A stretch of 64,000 nucleotides of DNA, taken from Halichoerus grypus (taxonomy: Eukaryota > Chordata > Mammalia > Carnivora > Phocidae). Location of the stretch: NCBI RefSeq assembly GCF_964656455.1, contig NC_135714.1:127094131-127158130 (forward strand). The letters run 5' to 3'. Of this stretch, positions 45,221 to 57,089 are shown piece after piece. Numbering within the stretch: position 1 is the first letter of the stretch; each line of letters opens with the position of its first letter. A model generated the notes under the pieces. That model was given only the letters and a program-made list of their open reading frames with translations. It was not told the DNA's origin and searched no databases. A program made the position numbers and the translations under genes.

Positions 45221-47579
45221 AAATGACACACTGGACTAAATGGACTTCACAAATATATTCAGAACATTCCATCCCAAAGCAACAAAATACACATTCTTCT
45301 CTAGTGCCCATGGAACATTCTCCAGAATAGATCACATCCTAGGACACAAATCAGGTCTCAACTGGTACCAAAAGATTGGGATCATTCACTGCATATTTTC
45401 AGACCACAGTGCTTTGAAACTAGAACTCAATCACAAGAGGAAAGTCAGAAAGAACTCAAATACATGGAGGCTAAAGAGCATCCTACTAAAGAATGAATGG
45501 GTCAACCACAAAATTAAAGAAGAATTAAAAAAATTCATGGAAACCAAGGAAAATGAAAACACAACTGTTCAAAATCTTTGGGATGCAGCAAAGGCAGTCC
45601 TAAGAGGAAAGTATATAGCAATACAAGCCTTTCTCAAGAAACAAGAAGGGTCTCAAATACACAACCTAACCCTACACCTAAAGGAGCTGGAGAAAGAACA
45701 GCAAATAAAGCCTGAACCCAGCAGGAGAAGAGAAATAATAAAGATCAGGGCAGAAATCAATGAAATAGAAACCAAAAGAACAGTGGAACAGATCAACAAA
45801 ACTAGGAGCTGGTTCTTTGAAAGAATTAACAAGATTGATAAATCCCTGGCCAGACTTATCAAAAAGAAAAGAGAAAGGACCCAATAAATAAGATCATGAA
45901 TGAAAGAGGAGAAATCACAACCAACACCAAAGAAATACAAAAATTATAAGAACATATTATGAGCAACTCTATGCCAGCAAATTAGATAATCTGGAAGAAA
46001 TGGATGCATTCCTTGAAATGCATAAACTACCAAAACTGAACCAGGAAGAAATAGAAAACCTGAACAGACCTATCACCACTAAGGAAATTGAAGCAGTAAT
46101 CAAAATTCTCCCAACAAACAAGAGCTCAGGGCCAGATGGCTTCCCAGGGGAATTCTACCAAACATTTAAAGAAGAATTAATACCCATTCTTCTGAAACTG
46201 TTCCAGAAAATAGAAATGGAAGGAAAACTTCCAAACTCGTTTTATGAGGCCACTATTACCTTGATCCCAAAACCAGACAAAGACCCCATCAAAAAGGAGA
46301 ACTACAGACCAATATCCTTGATGAACATGGATGCAAAAATTCTCACCAAAATACTAGCCAATAGGATCCAACAATACATTAAAAGGATTATTCACCACGA
46401 CCAAGGGGGATTTATTCCTGGGCTGCAGGGTTGGTTCAACATCCGCAATTCAATCAGTGTGATCCAATACATTAATAAAAGAAAGAACAAGAACCATATG
46501 ATCTTCTCAACAGATGCAGAAAAAGCATTTGACAAAGTACAGCATCCTTTCTTGATCAAAACTCTTCAGAGTATAGGGATAGAGGGTACATACCTCAATC
46601 TCATAAAAACCATCTATGAAAAATCCCACAGCGAATATCATTCTCAATGGGGAAAAACTGAGAGGTTTCCCTCTAAGGTCAGGAACATGGCAGGGATGTC
46701 CACTATCACCACTGCTATTCAATATAGTATTAGAAGTCCTAGCCACAGCAATCAGACAACAAAAAGAAATCAAAGGCATCCAAATCAGCAAAGAAGAAGT
46801 CAAACTCTCACTGTTTGCAGATGATATGATACTTTATGTGGAAAACCCAGAAGACTCCACCCCAAAACTGCTAGAACTGTTACAGGAATTCAGTAAAGTG
46901 GCAGGATATAAAATCAATGCACAGAAATCAGTGGCATTCCTATACGCCAACAACAAGACAGAAGAAAGAGAAATTAAGGAGTCGATCCCATTTACAATTG
47001 CACCCAAAACCATAAGATACCTGGGAATAAATCTAACCAAAGAGACAAAGAATCTGTACTTAGAAAGCTATAAAATACTCATGAGAGAAATTGAGGAGGA
47101 CACAAGAAATGGAAAAACATTCCATGCTCATGGATTGGAAGAACAAATATTTTGAAGATGTCAATGTTACCTAGAGCAATCTACACATTTAATGCAATCC
47201 CTATCAAAATACCATCCACTTTTTTCAAAGAAATGGAACAAATAATCCTAAAATTTGTATGGAACCAGAAAAGACCCCGAATAGCCAGAGGAATGTTGAA
47301 AAAGAAAAGCAAAGCTGGCGGCATCACAATTCTAGACTTCAAGCTCTATTACAAAGCTGTCATCATCAAGACAGTATGGTACTGGCATAAAAACAGACAC
47401 ATAGATCAATGGAACAGAATAGAGAGCCCAGAAATGGACCCTCAACTCTATGGTCAACTAATCTTTGACAAAGCAGGAAAGAATGTCCAATGGAAAAAAG
47501 ACAGTCTCTTCAACAAATGGTGTTGGGAAAATTGGACAGCCACATGCAGAAGAATGAAACTGGACCATTTCCTTACACC

Positions 47580-47612
47580 ACACACAAACACACACACAAA
47601 ACCTTTTGCACA
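47580..47612. repeat. CA-rich patch at an ORF2 deletion
   Basis: 'cacacacaaacacacacaca'-type sequence replaces the segment equivalent to 4175-4370 of L1-A. Confidence 0.7.
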
Positions 47613-48552
47613 CCAAAGGAAACAGTCAACAAAACCAAAAGACAACCAACAGAATGGGAGAAGATATTTGCAAATGACATATCAAATAAAGGGCTAGTAT
47701 CCAAAATCTATAAAGAACTTATCAAACTCAACACCCAAAGAACAAATGATCCAATCAAGAAATGGGTAGAAGACATGAACAGACATTTTTCCAAAGAAGA
47801 CATCCAAAGGGCAAACAGACACATGAAAAAGTGCTAAATATCGCTCGGCATCAGGGAAATCCAAATCAAAACCTCAATGAGATACAACCTCACACCAGTC
47901 AGAATGGCTAAAATTAACAAGTCAGGAAACGACAGATGTTGGCGAGGACGCAGAGAAAGGGGAACCCTCCTACACTGTTGGTGGGAATGCAAGCTGGTGC
48001 AGCCACTCTGGAAAACAGTATGGAGGTTCCTCAAAAAGTTGAAAATAGAGCTACCATACAACCCAGCAATTGCACTACTGGTTATTTACCCCAAAGATAC
48101 AAATATAGGGATCCGAACGGGCATGTGCACCCTGATGTTTATAGCAGCAATGTCCACAATAGCCAAACTGTGGAAAGAGCCAAGATGTCCATCGACAAAT
48201 GAATGGATAAAAAAGAGGTGGTATATATATACAATGGAATATTACACAGCCATCCAAAGGAATCCAATCTTGCCATTTGCAACGATGTGGATGGAACTGG
48301 AGGGTATTATGCTGAGTGAAATAAGTCAATCAGAGAAAGACATGTATCATATGATCTCACTGATATGAGGAATTCTTAATCTCGGAAACAAACTGAAGGT
48401 TGCTGGAGTGGTGGGGGGTGGGAGGGATGGGGTGGCTGGGTGATAGACATTGGGGAGGGTATATGTTATGGTGAGCACTGTGAATTGTGTAAGACTGTTG
48501 AATCACAGACCTGTATCTCTGAAACAAATAATACATTATATGTTTAAAAAAA

Positions 48553-48865
48553 AAAAAGAAGATAGCAAGAAGGGAAAAATGAAGGGGGGGGGAAGTCGGA
48601 GGAGGAGATGAACCATGAAAGACTATGGACTCTGAAAAACAAACTGAGGGTTCTAGAGGGGAGGGGGCTGGGGGGATGGTTATCCTGGTGATGGGTATTA
48701 AAGAGGGCATGTATTGAATGGAGCACTGGGTGTTATATGCAAACAACGAATCATGGAACACTACATCAAAAGCTAATGATATAATGTATGGTGATTAACA
48801 TAACATAATAAAATAAAATAAAATAATAAAAAAAAAGTTAAAACAGTAAAAAAAAAAAAAAAAGA
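48553..48865 (+). mobile_element. L1-D: second L1 3' end fused to L1-C tail
   Basis: After the A12 tail of L1-C comes about 300 bp equal to positions ~5160-5438 of L1-A: 'gaagggaaaaatgaaggggg', a G-tract near 48660-48675, 'gagcactgggtgttatatgc', and a final (A)n-rich tail at 48815-48863. It is either a 5'-truncated L1 inserted into the L1-C tail, or part of one composite element. Confidence 0.88.
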
Positions 48866-48877
48866 GATGTGGAGTTT

Positions 48878-49272
48878 ATTTCTCCACCCCCTCAATATGG
48901 CCTTAGCATGTGACTTGCTTTTTCCAATAGGATATATGCAAACAAAGGCTTCAAATGTGTTTGCCCACTGTGGCTTGCCTTCTTTTCCTGTGCTAAGAAA
49001 GCTGTTGCCATGTGAACAAGTTAGATTAGCTTCCTTAGGGAGGAGAGACATGTGGATAGAGGCCCAGCTGTCCCAGATTAGCTCGGCCTTGGTCATCCAA
49101 GTGAGGCCATCCTAGACTCTCCAGTCCTCAGATAGCCAATCCAGACCAGAAGAACTGCCCAGTCAACCCACAGAATCATAGTCATCAATAACAACAACAA
49201 CAAAAATGCTCATTTTCTTCCAGACAGTTTCTTATGGGAGTAGTTTATTACACAGTAAAATTGAACTGATAT
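48878..49272 (+). repeat. MaLR 5' LTR, second part
   Basis: It resumes after the L1 insertion and matches 50657-51079: 'gcatgtgacttgctttttcc' against 'ccatgtgacctgctttggcc', and 'agaactgcccagtcaaccca' against 'agaactgctcaactgatccc'. It has an AAC microsatellite at 49188-49204. Confidence 0.75.
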
Positions 49273-50560
49273 AAAATTTGGTACCAGAAGTGGTAGGGTG
49301 CTGTAACAAAACTGAAAACATGTAGTGAAGGTTTGAGGATAAGATTGGAAATAGAGGCTGAAAAAGTAGTGCAGAAACTACTGTCAAAGCCTTATAAAAA
49401 GGCAAACAAGCTGTTAGAGGCTAGGAAACTGCTGAGAAAACAGCAATAGCCAGCTAAAAAGAGGATAATCCACATTATGTAGCTGCAAAACAGTTGACAA
49501 AGCAATCATGAGATTTAAAAATGTACCTAATAACCTTGTAGATATGCCTAAGAGAATTTTATGGCCAAATGGTTAAGGCATCTATTGGCTTCTCCAGCTG
49601 CACTTGATTCAATACTGTGAGAAAAAGAAGAGCTAAAGAAAGAACGATTTGGCAAGCAGAATTTAGAGATGTATAGGGAAGCCAAATTTCAGGGTTGGAA
49701 AATAAAGCTGTTTTTCATATCCAGTATCTGCAGACGGCAAAAGATTCTCAAAATAAGAAATGGTTCCTTGATAAGAGTAAATCAAGTGTATGGCTATCAG
49801 ATCCTTTTAAAAGTCTTATGGTAGAGTAAGGTGGTGCCTAGCAGACTCTTTCGTCTGGACAAAAGAGCTTTCAGTAACTTTAAGGGTACTTTCCTATATC
49901 AGCCTGACATGCTACGCAGAGAGATGTCTTTTCTAAAGAAATCGTGGACGTAGATTTTGGTGCATGGAGTGGACTTGGTTCTGCTTCATAGGGGAACTTA
50001 TAAAGCTCGGTGAAAGATTTTGCTAAAAAGAAAAGAAACAGTTGGAAACCAAAGGAAGCCTCTGAGCCCCAACTTTCTATGGATACGATTCAGGCTTCTA
50101 GAGCAGCACTGAACAATGGACTTGGGAACCATTCCTGGGGATAATATTGGGCCCCAGTTAGGTAATATGCCCTGTTCCAGGAGGAGAGGCTCTTGTTAAT
50201 GTTTACTTGGCAAGATCTCACAGTAGCTATCAACCAGTGTGACTGTCTGTACTTCTTTCTTCCCATTTTGAGTGGAGGTGTCTATTGCTGTTACCTATTC
50301 TTTCTCACTATTATATGGGGTGTGTGTGTGTGTGTGACATAGAAAGATAACTTTAGTGCTAAGTCTTTGGATAAAGAGGAGTCACACTTGAGGAGCTGTA
50401 CCTGAAGATCCTCATCTGTATCTGGACCATATTTAGATGAAGATCTTGTACTTCAAAACTAATACCATAATGAGATGTGACTTTTGTGGAAGAGAAGGAA
50501 TGTATTTTGCATGTGGGAAGAAAGTTTACTCTTGTGGCCAGAGGGCAAAATGTGGTGGAT
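49273..50560 (+). pseudogene. MaLR internal region, non-coding remnant
   Basis: 1.29 kb between the LTRs, starting 'aaatttggtaccagaagtgg'. MaLR elements are non-autonomous relatives of ERV-L with a reduced internal region. I see no gag, pol or env motif and no long frame. A purine-rich stretch just before 50561 is where a polypurine tract would lie. A (GT)n tract occurs at 50317-50337. Confidence 0.65.
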
Positions 50561-51079
50561 TGTTTGCAGAGATGGCCACAATAATTCCAGCTATCTTTAT
50601 ATACACATCTCTTTGTATTGTAACTTTGCCATTCTTCCTAACAAGAGGTGGAGTTTGATTCTTGCTCATTGACGTGGAGCATTGCCATGTGACCTGCTTT
50701 GGCCAATGGGACACGAGGAAGACAAAAACCAGGCACATAAATGGTTATACATTAAGATTTGCTCTCTGTGGCTGCACAGGTCATCCTTGAACAAGGATGT
50801 GACAGTCCTGACCAGCCAAGAGACCATAGGGAGGAGAACCAGGGAGAATAAGCTTAGGATTGCCACACTGGTGGGTGGGGCCGTCCTGACCAAGTAGCTC
50901 CAGTGGAGCCACCAGCTGACTGCAGGCACTTCAGTGAAAGGAAGTTAAGATCAGCAGAACTGCTCAACTGATCCCAGCACAAATTGCCCATCCACTGAAT
51001 CATGATCTATTAAGTCATTGTTGTTGTAAACAGCTAAGTTTTGGAGTGCTTTGTTAGGCAGCAAAAGCTAATTGATACA
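50561..51079 (+). repeat. MaLR 3' LTR
   Basis: Starts 'tgtttgcagagatggccaca' and ends '...aagctaattgataca'. The 'cattgttgttgtaaacagct' and 'agttttggagtgctttgtta' end is typical of MaLR-like LTRs. It is uninterrupted, unlike its partner. Confidence 0.75.
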
Positions 51080-52014
51080 GATTCTTCATTTAAAATTCAA
51101 TTTAAAGTAGTAGATCTTCATAAAATTACTTTTTTCATGAACACTGCAACAAACAATATATAGAGAATATATATATATTTGCTTTTGCCTTCATGTGCTT
51201 GAGTACAACCTTCTTGTCTTAAATCTTAAGAAGTTCTGTTAATACTTTACCTACTTTCCTTTCTTTGTTTGAGGACCTTAGTGTTTGATTTTGGATTCCC
51301 TTGCAAGGTGCCCTCATAAGTAAGTAGTTTTTGACCTGTTTAAATTTGTTTAAATTCAACCTGTCACATTTATAAGAATCCCACTCTTAGAAAATTCTTT
51401 TCCTCCCTAAAAAGATTCCTTGCCCTTATCCCTTCTTTTTTTTTTTTTTAACAGACTTCTCTCCTTTGCCATTTAGGCATTTAATGTTTATTTTCAAATG
51501 CTTGTTCTTTTTGGGCTGAGTCAAACATTTTTCCTGAGTTTCCAATAAGTTGTTCTTAAACAGTCTCCAGACTTCTTCATGGTTATTTATTTTCAGAACT
51601 ATTTCTTTTAGGATTTTTTTTTCCAAAGAAGAGCCCAAATTTTGTCATAGTTCCCTTTTCTAAAATTGAGTAACTTCATGATGAATATTTTTGGTTTCCT
51701 TTCTTGCCAGAATGTTGGACTTAATCACGTGGTAATTGCTGTTAAACAAGCACTCCTTGAGGGACAACATCTCTTTTATGAACATCCCTTCAGATGAACA
51801 AAACCATCACCTCCCCTCTTCTGAGGTAGTTGAAAAACAAGACTTGCCTGTCTATCTAAAGCATATTCTAGAGCTATTGGGAAGATTCAGGTGGAAATGA
51901 GGTAGAAGGGGAAAATATCATTTTGTTATTTCTTTTGGCCCTTTTCCGATTAATTAGCTCTCCCTATAAGGACATACCTTTATAACATCTATATTACAGT
52001 TATTTGTAAATTCA
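51080..52014. other. No gene seen
   Basis: Unassigned sequence with a T-rich tract at 51435-51450. There is no coding signature. Confidence 0.4.
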
Positions 52015-52150
52015 TTTTATATTCCATACTAGACTCAAGACATTTGAGAATAAGGTTCAGGTTTCCATCATCTTTGTATCTTTTAGAGTAAACCCAGTAC
52101 ATAGGAGTTATATTATAGATATCTGAATAAATGAACAATTAACCAATAAA
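52015..52150 (+). repeat. L2 3' end
   Basis: 'cattctagactcaagacatt'-like start, 'ataaggttcaggtttccatc', 'aacccagtacataggagtta' and 'ctgaataaatgaacaattaa' follow the L2 3' order. Confidence 0.55.
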
Positions 52151-53129
52151 TTGATGAATGCATCCAAGCTATGACCTGGGCTAAGAACTCCTGTGGTTGG
52201 AAAGAGAGACTGTTAGACCAAATAAGCGGCTCTCTTGAATGAACTCTTTCTCTCACCACTGTGGCCTAGTCTTGCCTTTTTACCTTATTGAGCCTTCCTT
52301 AAAGGAAAGAGACAGGGTTAAAGAAATAGAAGATCCATAGTAACAAATAACATTCTCTTTTCTCACTCAACCTGTATATACTACACAGTTATCATGTATC
52401 ACTCAGAAAGAGTTTGGACCTGCTGTACCTACTTCTTTTGCTCGTATCCCTAAAAGTTAGAGAGCAATCTGGAAGATGGTAGTGGCACATACTTGAATCT
52501 CTCTGACTATCCAATAAAATAAGGAAAGATCCATATACAAAACCATATGAAAATAAATCCCCCTGAACCTCCAAATATGAGTGGCTACAAACCACCAACA
52601 ATTCACAGTACAAGGTATTCATATCTATGTGGGGATAAATGAAGGGAATATGACTGGATTTCTCTTAGTTCTAAGAATGGTGAGCAGTGAGCTCATCTGA
52701 TAACAGCAGCCAAAAAGAACATGACAGGTTTCTGTAGGATCCAATTCAAAGAAGAGTACAATGAATTATGTTGCTATAAGTTCTAAAGGTCTGGAGACAT
52801 TTGGGCCTATAAGCTCTCAAAATTATTAAAACAAAGCTCTCTTCCAAGACTAAGCCCTGCACTGAGGAAAAACTGCTAGGAGTCAAATTCAATGAGCAGA
52901 TTAGAAGCAGTAGGGCCAAAAAATGAGACAGTTCAGATACCAGTGAGGAAAGAGAAGGGAAGAAGCAGATCTCAAAATGCACCAGACTATCAGAAAAACT
53001 TCTTTACTTACAGGGATAATGGTTGTATAAAATATAGTATAATGACTGAAACAGAATAAAAATAATATTTCTACAGAAAATGAAAACATACAAAAATGAC
53101 ATGCCCTCACAACATTTGAAAATTGTATG
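52151..53129. other. No gene recognised
   Basis: About 1 kb that I cannot assign. Its mixed composition could be an old LTR or unique DNA. Open frames are below 82 codons. Confidence 0.35.
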
Positions 53130-53657
53130 CTAATTGTGGTAGGCATAATAATGGCTCCCTAAGATATCTTCATCTTAATCCTCTGAAGTTGTGAATATGT
53201 TAGGTTGTATGGCAAAGAATTTAAGTTGCAGATGGATTAAGGTTGCTAATGAGGCACAAACTAAACAAAATAGAGATATTAGTCTGAATTACCCTGGTGG
53301 GTCCAACATGATGTCAAGGGACCTTATAAGTGGATGAGGGAGGCTGAAGGGGCAGAATTAGAGAGATGGTAACATGAGAAGGACTTGGTTCAACATCACT
53401 GACTTTGAAGACTGATGAATAAGGCTATAGGCCAAGGGATATGGGCCATCTCTAGAAGCTGGAAAAAGCAAGGAAACAGGATCCCACCTACAGTCTCCAG
53501 AAGGAACCCAGCCTTGTTGGCACTATAAGTGAGTTAACCAAGTGAGACCAATTTTGGACTTGACTTCCATAACTATAAAATAATAAATATGCATTGTTTT
53601 AAGCCACTAAGCTTGTGGTTATTTGTTACAACAGGAATAGGGGACTAATACACTAAT
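53130..53657 (+). repeat. MLT1-type solo LTR with 5-bp duplication
   Basis: The LTR at 53135-53652 begins TG and ends CA, with 'ctaat' on both sides (53130-53134 and 53653-53657). Internal order: 'agttgcagatggattaaggt', 'ggaccttataagtggatgag', 'agtctccagaaggaacccag', 'gttttaagccactaagcttg'. No second LTR or internal region follows, so this is a solo LTR left by recombination. Confidence 0.85.
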
Positions 53658-53659
53658 AT

Positions 53660-55945
53660 TTCAAGATTACTTAAAAGAAATCAAGGAAATGATAGAAGCT
53701 ATGAAAGAGCAACATAATTTTTTTAATATAAATGAAGTATTTGGAGAAAAGCTAGATTGGGGAAAAAAGATGACAGACTCAGAAAAGAAAAAGAAAAAAA
53801 GTAATTTCATAAGTAAAGAATCGAGTATAAGGATATGAAAATCAGTAAAACTACTGATAATGCCTTGACAGAATTAGAGGGTGAAAAGAAGGAAAGATTA
53901 AAAATAAATTAAAAAGGAGATTAAAAAGCAATTTGAAGGAAAGTGATAAAGATAGAGGTTCATAGATAAAATTCAACACTTTTATATAGGAGTCATTATA
54001 TGAAAACCAAACCAAGGTAACAGAATATACTCTAACTAAAAGTTTTTTTTTTTAATTTTTTGAAATACAAGATTATTTGCAACTGATTAAAATATATGCC
54101 ACATACTTGGAAAAATCTATACAGAAAGAATCAGATTATCATTGGAGTTTTCTACAGCAACATTTTATCCCAGATTTGGAATAGAGTAAATTAAAGATAC
54201 TCAGAAGAAAGAAAATGTAAGCCACATTTTCTAGGTAGACAAACCAACTATCAACATAAAAGCTGCAAATAAATGGCTATGAACATGTAGTAATTTAGTA
54301 AATATTATTCCCATGAGCTCTACCTGAGTAATTTACTATAGAATGAGCTTTAGCCAACCAAAAGTTTGGAGAGATTTTGAAGTCAGAATACAATGTATAT
54401 ATTTTCTGATAATGTAGATTTGGAACAATTACCAAAAATGAGAAGAGAATGCAGAGTATTTATAAAAAGAAGATTGATGATTGCTTTAACAGTATTAACT
54501 GGGAATAAAAGAATATTATTTCATATTGGATATCATGCAAAAGAGTAGGGAGAAAAGAAAGTTACTAGCTAATTTCAACATAGCTTGTAGTAGGGAATCA
54601 ATAAACAATAGCCAAAAGCAAACTGAAGTGTACTATAAAAAATATTAATATAAGTTTTTAATGTATTAGTATAACATATTTGTGTAATATGTATGTATAT
54701 ATACATATATATTATGAAACAGAAATAGGCAGAAAATATTGATGTATTGATTATGTCAATAAATATAAGTAGTTTATATCACCCACAGAAATAAAAGAAA
54801 TTCAGAATGATTAACAAATCATAATTGAACACTATGATACATACTAGGTATCTGAAAAAGTAGAATTAAGACCAAATGCATTAAGAAACATAAAATGAGA
54901 CTTTATTGTGCTAATGGCTACAATTCATTCAATAACATATTACCAACTTTCATAAATCAGAAATTACATTAATAGAGAAAACTTTGACATCTAAGTCAAA
55001 TCAAGTGGACAAGATATTGGTAAAGCTATAAAAAAGTACCATATATTCAATAAGGTAGATATAATATATTCAATAAGGTAGATCTTAGATAAGAGATATA
55101 TATCAAAATCAATTCTAATGGAGGAGACACTTTCATCAAGTGACATGGAATATTTATGAAATTGACTATATCAAAGTACAGAGAAAGAACTCAATAAATT
55201 CCAAAGACTAGAAACAACATAAATAATAGTTTAGACCATAATGAAAGAAAACTAAAAGTAATAACAAAATCAAAAACCCAAGAGATATTTCCATATAGAA
55301 TTAAAAAAAAATTCTAATCAATCTGGGGTGCTTCGGTGGCTGTCTATTAAGCTTCCAACTCTTGATCTCAGCTCAGGTCTTGATCTCAGGGTCATGAGTT
55401 CAAGCCCTGTGTTGGGCTCTATCCTGGGTGGAGAGCCCACTTAAAAAAAAAAAATACTAATAGATCTAAAGGGAAGTGAAAAATAAAATTATAAAATTTA
55501 TAATTGTAGTATAAAAACATGACGTATCTAAATCTGTGGGAAACAGAAAAACATTACTAGCAGAAAACTTATAGAATTAATTATTTATCTAAATAGCAAT
55601 GTAAACAAACATATGAATTTCCACCTTAGGATCTTAGAAAAAGAAAAACACACATGAACAAAATAAAGTAGAAAGAAATTTGTGAAGATTAAAAACAACA
55701 TTGATGAATTAAACAACAACAAAATGGAACTATTAAATAAAACTAAATACTAATTCTTTGAAAAAAAAACTCAACAAAACAGGCAAAGTATTGTGTAACT
55801 TACAAGCAAAAGGGAGAAAGCACAAATACACAGAATCTAAAATGACAAGGAGAAAATAGTCATAATAGGAGAAATTTAAAATAGAAATGATAAGAAACTA
55901 ATTTGCATTACTTTATGTAAATAAATTTTAAAACTTTGAACAGGG
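53660..55945 (+). repeat. Old L1 (L1M type) remnant
   Basis: Long A-rich, purine-rich plus-strand sequence following ancient L1 ORF1 to ORF2 order: 'gatactcagaagaaagaaaa' near 54197, 'aaattaaacaacaacaaaat' near 55705, and 'ctaattctttgaaaaaaaaa' near 55751 (the motif before the RT domain). Strong decay leaves no frame. It is split by the CAN-SINE at 55325. Confidence 0.65.
55325..55454 (+). mobile_element. CAN-SINE, short old copy
   Basis: 'ggggtgcttcggtggctgtc' head, 'cttgatctcagggtcatgag' body and an A12 tail. Flanks 'tctaatcaatct' (55313-55324) and 'tactaatagatct' (55455-55467) may be a worn duplication. Confidence 0.88.
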
Positions 55946-55949
55946 TTCT

Positions 55950-56158
55950 GTGAACTACAGGCTATGAGCCAAATCTGGCCAGCTCTCTGTTTTGTAAGTA
56001 AAGTTTTATTGAAATACACCCATTCTTTTATGTACTGTACATGACTGCTTTTGCTAAAATGGCACAGTAGAGTAATTGTGACAGAGACCTTATGGTCTGC
56101 AAAACCAGAATATTTACTATTAAACTCTTTACAGAAAAATGTTTGGTGACCCCAAAAT
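55950..56158 (-). mobile_element. hAT-Charlie-type non-autonomous DNA transposon
   Basis: 'ctatgagccaaatctggcca', 'agtaaagttttattgaaata', 'gtgacagagaccttatggtc' and 'gtttggtgacccc' match a common mammalian Charlie-derived element. It is non-coding. The strand is a guess. Confidence 0.65.
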
Positions 56159-56329
56159 AGAGATATTGATCATTTTCTTTTTGGAAAAATTAGACTTAGA
56201 AATCGGCTTCATTTGAAACAGTATCTCACTGATTATTGTAGGAGAAAATACAATAAGTGGTTAAAAAGTTACCCCACAGGAAGTGTTATCCCTTCTCCCA
56301 ACTGAGAGACATCAGGAAGCCAGGGGTTA

Positions 56330-57070
56330 TCAACAAGGAGGATCCACAACTAGTATGCAGCCCATGAAGACTTTGTTTATACATTCCTGAGACTTCCCTT
56401 CTCCACTGAGAGACAACTGGGCTGCACCATTAGGTGAATCCCACCACAACGAGCAGACTGGCTAGTGAAGCTTCTTTAACTTTGTAGACGAGAGAATCTT
56501 CCCCTACCTAGTGGCACCAGGTTGCCCAGAATTCGAAGATCTTTCTGTCTCCTCAAGCAGCATCTTCAAAGACTAGTGGCACCTTCACAGCACCAAATAA
56601 ACTAAGCAGATCAATATGGCATTGCACAGACTCTGAAAATTAAATTGTCATTGGAACCACAGTCTACGAAAGTAGACCAGGATCTACTTGCTAAACCTAA
56701 GCACGGTGACTACTTCTCAAGATAAAAAATTAAGCAGAACCCACAGACTCCTGACATAACTTCCAACCTGTCCAGCATGCAATTAAAAATTACTCATCAG
56801 ATCAAGAACCAGGAAGTCACAATTTGAATGAGAAACGATAATCAAGTAATGGCAACATGGAGATGAATCAAATATTGGAATTATCTGATAAGGATTTTAA
56901 AGCAGTCATGATAAATATGCCTCAACAAGCAATTACACATTTTCTTGAAACAAATGAAAAAAAAACCAGAAAATCTCAGCAAAGAAATAAGTTATAAAAA
57001 AGAACAAAAAGGACAGTATAGAACTGAAAAATACAATAGAAAAGTACATTTGAATAAATGCAAAGCTACA
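56330..57070 (+). repeat. Old L1 5'UTR/ORF1-region remnant
   Basis: 'ggaattatctgataaggatt', 'ttaaagcagtcatgataaat', 'aaaatctcagcaaagaaata' and 'gaactgaaaaatacaataga' follow ancient L1M 5' order. It is separate from the L1M at 53.7 kb. Confidence 0.6.
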
Positions 57071-57089
57071 CCTTTATCTTGGATGAAAA

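Larger units (their letters stand above)
44664..48368 (+). pseudogene. L1-C ORF2 remnant
   Basis: Start codon at 44664. Open pieces: 44819-45112 (endonuclease, but with G-Y-F-N-T-P where a catalytic Asp is expected), 45240-45887 (SRIDHILGHKS to ERINKIDKS), 46000-46824 and 46616-47155 ([16 protein letters not shown] near 46818), 47152-47697, and 47877-48368 (Cys/His-rich end, [12 protein letters not shown]). About 190 bp present in L1-A (4175-4370) is missing at about 47590 and replaced by a CA-rich stretch. A SINE head is inserted at 45161. It is dead as an enzyme. Confidence 0.92.
41893..48552 (+). mobile_element. LINE-1 element L1-C, full length, decayed
   Basis: It begins 'agagcaagatggcggagaag', the expected L1 5' end, then a 1.8-kb 5'UTR, ORF1 remnant (43688-44582), ORF2 remnant (44664-48368), 3'UTR and an A12 tail at about 48544-48555. 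Many stops, frameshifts and a SINE scrap mark it as older than L1-A. Confidence 0.95.
41881..48877. repeat. 12-bp target duplication of the L1-C/D insertion
   Basis: 'gaagtggagttt' (41881-41892) and 'gatgtggagttt' (48866-48877) differ by one base. The right copy lies after the A tail of L1-D, not of L1-C. Confidence 0.75.
41798..51079 (+). mobile_element. MaLR-type ERV-L provirus interrupted by LINE-1
   Basis: Two related LTRs in the same orientation enclose about 1.3 kb of internal sequence. The 5' LTR is 41798-41892 plus 48878-49272 (about 490 bp), and the 3' LTR is 50561-51079 (519 bp). Both start 'tgtttgca' after 'att', share 'agtggagttt'/'ggtggagttt', and end '...gata(t/c)a'. The internal part starts 'tttggtaccagaagtggt', the usual start of MaLR internal sequence. 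It is old and has no intact gene. L1-C and L1-D sit inside its 5' LTR. Confidence 0.75.

Noticed and set aside
50437..50672. Cys-rich 73-codon frame resembling a zinc-finger-like peptide
   Set aside because: It overlaps the end of the MaLR internal region and the LTR start, and the Cys spacing fits no known finger.
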